Below, one piece after another: positions 4,927-6,989 of a stretch of 6,989 bases of DNA. The stretch covers positions 1 through 6,989 of the forward strand of contig JAADIK010000098.1 in the NCBI GenBank assembly GCA_013151365.1, written 5' to 3'. The DNA comes from Deltaproteobacteria bacterium. Lineage in GTDB: Bacteria; Desulfobacterota; Desulfobulbia; Desulfobulbales; Desulfobulbaceae. Numbering within the stretch: the first letter of the stretch is position 1; each line of letters begins with the position of its first letter. A model generated the notes under the pieces. It ran no database searches. It was not told the origin of the DNA and worked only from the letters and a program-made list of their open reading frames with translations. The position numbers and the translations under genes were made by a program.

Positions 4927-6636
4927 TTATCTTTCATCAAGCTTTTCCCTTAAAAAAGACGCAACCTGCTCCGCGGCCTGCTTTATTTTCTTAAAAAGAA
5001 TTTCCAGGTTGGCCATATTTTTGTTGTTACCCATAGTCTCCGCCAGCCGGCAGAGTTCGGCCAGATGAGTTGCGCCGAACTGGCTGCAACTCCCTTTTAT
5101 GGTATGCGCAACCCGGCTGACAACGGCGCTGTCTCCTTTGGCAATAGCCTCCCGCAACTGCTCCAGCCGGCCTTGCAGTGAATTGAGAAAAACCCTGATA
5201 ACCGGTCGAACATCACCGATATTTTCCTGCAGCTCCGCCAGGACCTTATCGTCAATGGGCGAGGTGCCGGCCGGCTTGGTTTTGGGTTCACTTTTCTCCG
5301 CCGTCGCGGGCAGGGGAAGAGTATGCGGCCTGGTATGAATCCGGATTCCCGCATCCGGCAGCCAGTTGTCAAAAACATCTTGCAACCTGTCAAAGTTCAG
5401 GGGCTTGATGAGGCAATCATCCATGCCGACCGCCGAACAGTGCTGCCTGGTGGCCTGGGTCGCATCCGCCGTCAGGGCGATGATCACCGGATGTTTCCTG
5501 GACTTGCCCGCCGTCAGGGAGCGGATGGCGGCAGTTGCTTCGAAGCCGTCCATGACCGGCATCCGGCAATCCATGAAAATCAGGTCAAAGTCCCTGCTTT
5601 TGCAGAGACGAACAGCCTCCCGGCCGTTTTCAACCGTGATGATATGGGTGCTGGTGTTTTGCAGAATAGTCTCCAGGACAAAGCGATTGGTTTCATCGTC
5701 ATCCACGATCAGGATGGCAGTTAAAGCCGGTGAACGCTCGGGGCCGCGCCGCTCGCTTTCATGGCGGCAATCATATTGCGGCGGCTCGGGCCGGGGCCGC
5801 GCTTTTTTGGCCGGCTCCTTTCCTGCAAGCCGCAGGGGCAGGGTGAACCAGAAGCGGCTGCCCTGCCCTGCCGTTGATTCAAAGCCGATCTCGCCGTCCA
5901 TCAGGTTCACCAGTTTTTGGCAGATGGCAAGGCCGAGGCCGGTACCGCCGTGCCGGCGGGTTGTCGAATTGTCGATCTGCGAAAAAGGAATAAAAAGCTG
6001 ATCCGTCTTGTGGGCGGGAATCCCGGGGCCGCTATCCTCGACCTCGAAGCGCACTGACTCCCGCCCGGCATCGGTCTTCGAGCCGGTGACCCGCAAGACC
6101 ACGGAGCCGCTGTCGGTAAACTTGATTGCGTTGCCGAGAAGATTGACCAGGATCTGGCGGATACGGTAGCTGTCGCCAAGATAGCATCCCGACAACCGGG
6201 GATCGATTTCCGCGTACACCCGGAGATTTTTGCCCTGGCCGGTGAGGCTGTACAACTTGATCAGCTCGTCGACGAGTTTTTTCAGGTCGAACTCGCCGAT
6301 ATCAAGTTCCATTTTGTCGGCCTCGATCTTGCTGAAATCAAGGAGACTGTTGATCAGCGTCAGGAGATTGCGGGCCGAGGTCAGGACCAGGTTGGAATAA
6401 TGTCTCTGCTTGCTGTCAAGCCTGGTGTCAAGAAGGATCTCGGTCAGGCCGATGACCCCGTTCAGCGGCGTCCGGATCTCATGGCTGATCATGGCCAGAA
6501 AATCGCTCTTGGCCTTGTTGGCGGCGTCCGACTGGGTTGCCTGCTGTTGCAGGCCCTGGTTCAGGAGCTGCAGCTTGTCGATCGTTTTCTGCAACTCCTC
6601 TATCTGCGGTTGCATTTCTTTTTCACGAGAGGTCAT
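4927..6636 (-). CDS. Soluble hybrid histidine kinase (HisKA-HATPase-REC-HPt)
   Basis: This 569-residue protein has no membrane segment and no recognisable sensory domain. Residues 1-45 are only a coiled coil. HisKA spans about 44-108 with H52 in FLAMISHEIRTPLNGVIGL. The HATPase spans about 155-268 with N169 (LLGNAIKFT), DSGPGIP 201-207 and GGTGLGL 230-236. A receiver at about 306-425 has D313-D315, phospho-acceptor D356 (FMDCRMPVMDG), T389 and K411. A Pro/Lys-rich linker leads to an HPt at about 465-560 with H511 (VAHTIKGSCSQFG). All catalytic residues are present, so an H52 to D356 to H511 relay is expected. The next gene starts with a receiver and is the likely acceptor. The ATG lies 6 bases after the helicase stop, with AGGA (6644-6641) overlapping that stop, suggesting translational coupling. 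Input probably comes through a partner protein, since no sensor is attached. Confidence 0.95.
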   Translation of the reverse strand: MTSREKEMQPQIEELQKTIDKLQLLNQGLQQQATQSDAANKAKSDFLAMISHEIRTPLNGVIGLTEILLDTRLDSKQRHYSNLVLTSARNLLTLINSLLDFSKIEADKMELDIGEFDLKKLVDELIKLYSLTGQGKNLRVYAEIDPRLSGCYLGDSYRIRQILVNLLGNAIKFTDSGSVVLRVTGSKTDAGRESVRFEVEDSGPGIPAHKTDQLFIPFSQIDNSTTRRHGGTGLGLAICQKLVNLMDGEIGFESTAGQGSRFWFTLPLRLAGKEPAKKARPRPEPPQYDCRHESERRGPERSPALTAILIVDDDETNRFVLETILQNTSTHIITVENGREAVRLCKSRDFDLIFMDCRMPVMDGFEATAAIRSLTAGKSRKHPVIIALTADATQATRQHCSAVGMDDCLIKPLNFDRLQDVFDNWLPDAGIRIHTRPHTLPLPATAEKSEPKTKPAGTSPIDDKVLAELQENIGDVRPVIRVFLNSLQGRLEQLREAIAKGDSAVVSRVAHTIKGSCSQFGATHLAELCRLAETMGNNKNMANLEILFKKIKQAAEQVASFLREKLDER

Positions 6637-6640
6637 GATG

Positions 6641-6644
6641 TCCT
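6641..6644 (-). promoter_or_regulatory. Shine-Dalgarno overlapping the helicase stop codon
   Basis: Minus-strand AGGA shares its first two bases with the TAG stop of the helicase (6645-6643). It is four bases before the kinase ATG, consistent with coupled translation. Confidence 0.55.
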
Positions 6645-6989
6645 AAAAAAGAGAGAGCTGTTGGATTTTGGTCCTCGCCTGCCTTTTGTTCGCCTGCCCG
6701 GTTTCGGGGCGGCTGAGCAGGGCGGCGGGAATCTCCTGCAGAAACCGCGAGGGCCGGCGGCTGCAGGTTTTGCCGTTTATTCTCCGGCTGGCCGCATGGC
6801 TCAGGAAAACCGTTCGTTCCGCCCTGGTCAGGCCGACATAGAAAAGCCGCCGTTCCTCTTCAAGGTGGTGCTGCTCCTCGGCCGCCGTCAGGGACTGCCG
6901 CGGGGCAAACGGCAGCAGGCCCTCTTCCAGGCCGGCCAGGAAGACAACCGGGAACTCGAGTCCCTTGGAGGCATGCAGGGTCATGAGCG
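6643..6989 (-). CDS. UvrD/PcrA/Rep-type DNA helicase, C-terminal fragment
   Basis: This is the last ~115 residues of a superfamily 1A 3'-5' helicase. The frame is open through the right window edge (residues LM precede TLHASKGLEF), so the gene is cut by the window and not necessarily truncated in the genome. Motif V-like HASKGLEFPVVFLAGLEEG and motif VI-like EEERRLFYVGLTRAE are clear. They form part of the ATP- and DNA-binding core. A conserved SRFLQEIP follows, then a basic tail ending QLSLF, a match to the bacterial sliding-clamp binding pentapeptide. These enzymes unwind DNA in repair and replication restart. UvrD, PcrA and Rep cannot be separated from this fragment, so no gene symbol is given. 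It lies upstream of and close to the kinase gene, probably in the same transcript. Confidence 0.92.
   Translation of the reverse strand, partial: LMTLHASKGLEFPVVFLAGLEEGLLPFAPRQSLTAAEEQHHLEEERRLFYVGLTRAERTVFLSHAASRRINGKTCSRRPSRFLQEIPAALLSRPETGQANKRQARTKIQQLSLF

Overview
The window looks like chromosomal DNA of moderate GC (about half, judged by eye) from a Gram-negative, signalling-rich bacterium. The multidomain proteins (hybrid kinase with C-terminal HPt, REC-PAS-GGDEF, PAS-HD-GYP with a cysteine-rich PAS) resemble those of Desulfobacterota (former Deltaproteobacteria, sulfate reducers and relatives). This assignment is inferred from style, not from a marker gene. All five supported genes lie on the minus strand, so the transcriptional order runs from high to low coordinates.

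Region 6989-3502 is a probable operon. It opens with the C-terminal end of a UvrD/PcrA/Rep-type DNA helicase, cut by the window edge and ending in the clamp-binding-like tail QLSLF. Six bases later starts a soluble hybrid histidine kinase (HisKA-HATPase-REC-HPt), and its Shine-Dalgarno overlaps the helicase stop codon. After a 69-bp gap comes a REC-PAS-GGDEF protein with intact phospho-acceptor, GGDEF active site and RxxD I-site. The kinase ends in an HPt and the next gene starts with a free receiver, so a four-step His-Asp-His-Asp relay controlling c-di-GMP synthesis is the obvious reading. Two tandem minus-strand intrinsic terminators at 3323-3301 and 3268-3237 close this unit.

Region 3501-2810 is about 690 bp without an intact gene. 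It holds the terminators, three copies of the octamer GTCTAAAC (two inside a repeated 17-mer that carries a TATAAT on the minus strand, two forming a perfect 10-bp inverted repeat), a perfect 15-bp palindrome, and what looks like a decayed 3' end of an IS66-type transposase running into the start of the next gene.

Region 2809-93 is a second unit. Its first gene encodes an unusual single-chain protein: an N-terminal MerR-type DNA-binding domain, a PAS/MmyB-like middle and a C-terminal class III nucleotide cyclase domain with its catalytic residues apparently intact. After a 65-bp gap containing 13-bp tandem repeats comes a GTG-started PAS-HD-GYP c-di-GMP phosphodiesterase. The left edge (1-92) carries a palindromic sequence resembling a second sequence found just after the GGDEF gene.

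Together the window encodes a c-di-GMP synthase under apparent phosphorelay control, a c-di-GMP hydrolase, and a putative DNA-binding cAMP/cGMP synthase. The most novel candidate is the MerR-PAS-cyclase fusion and its possible operators.
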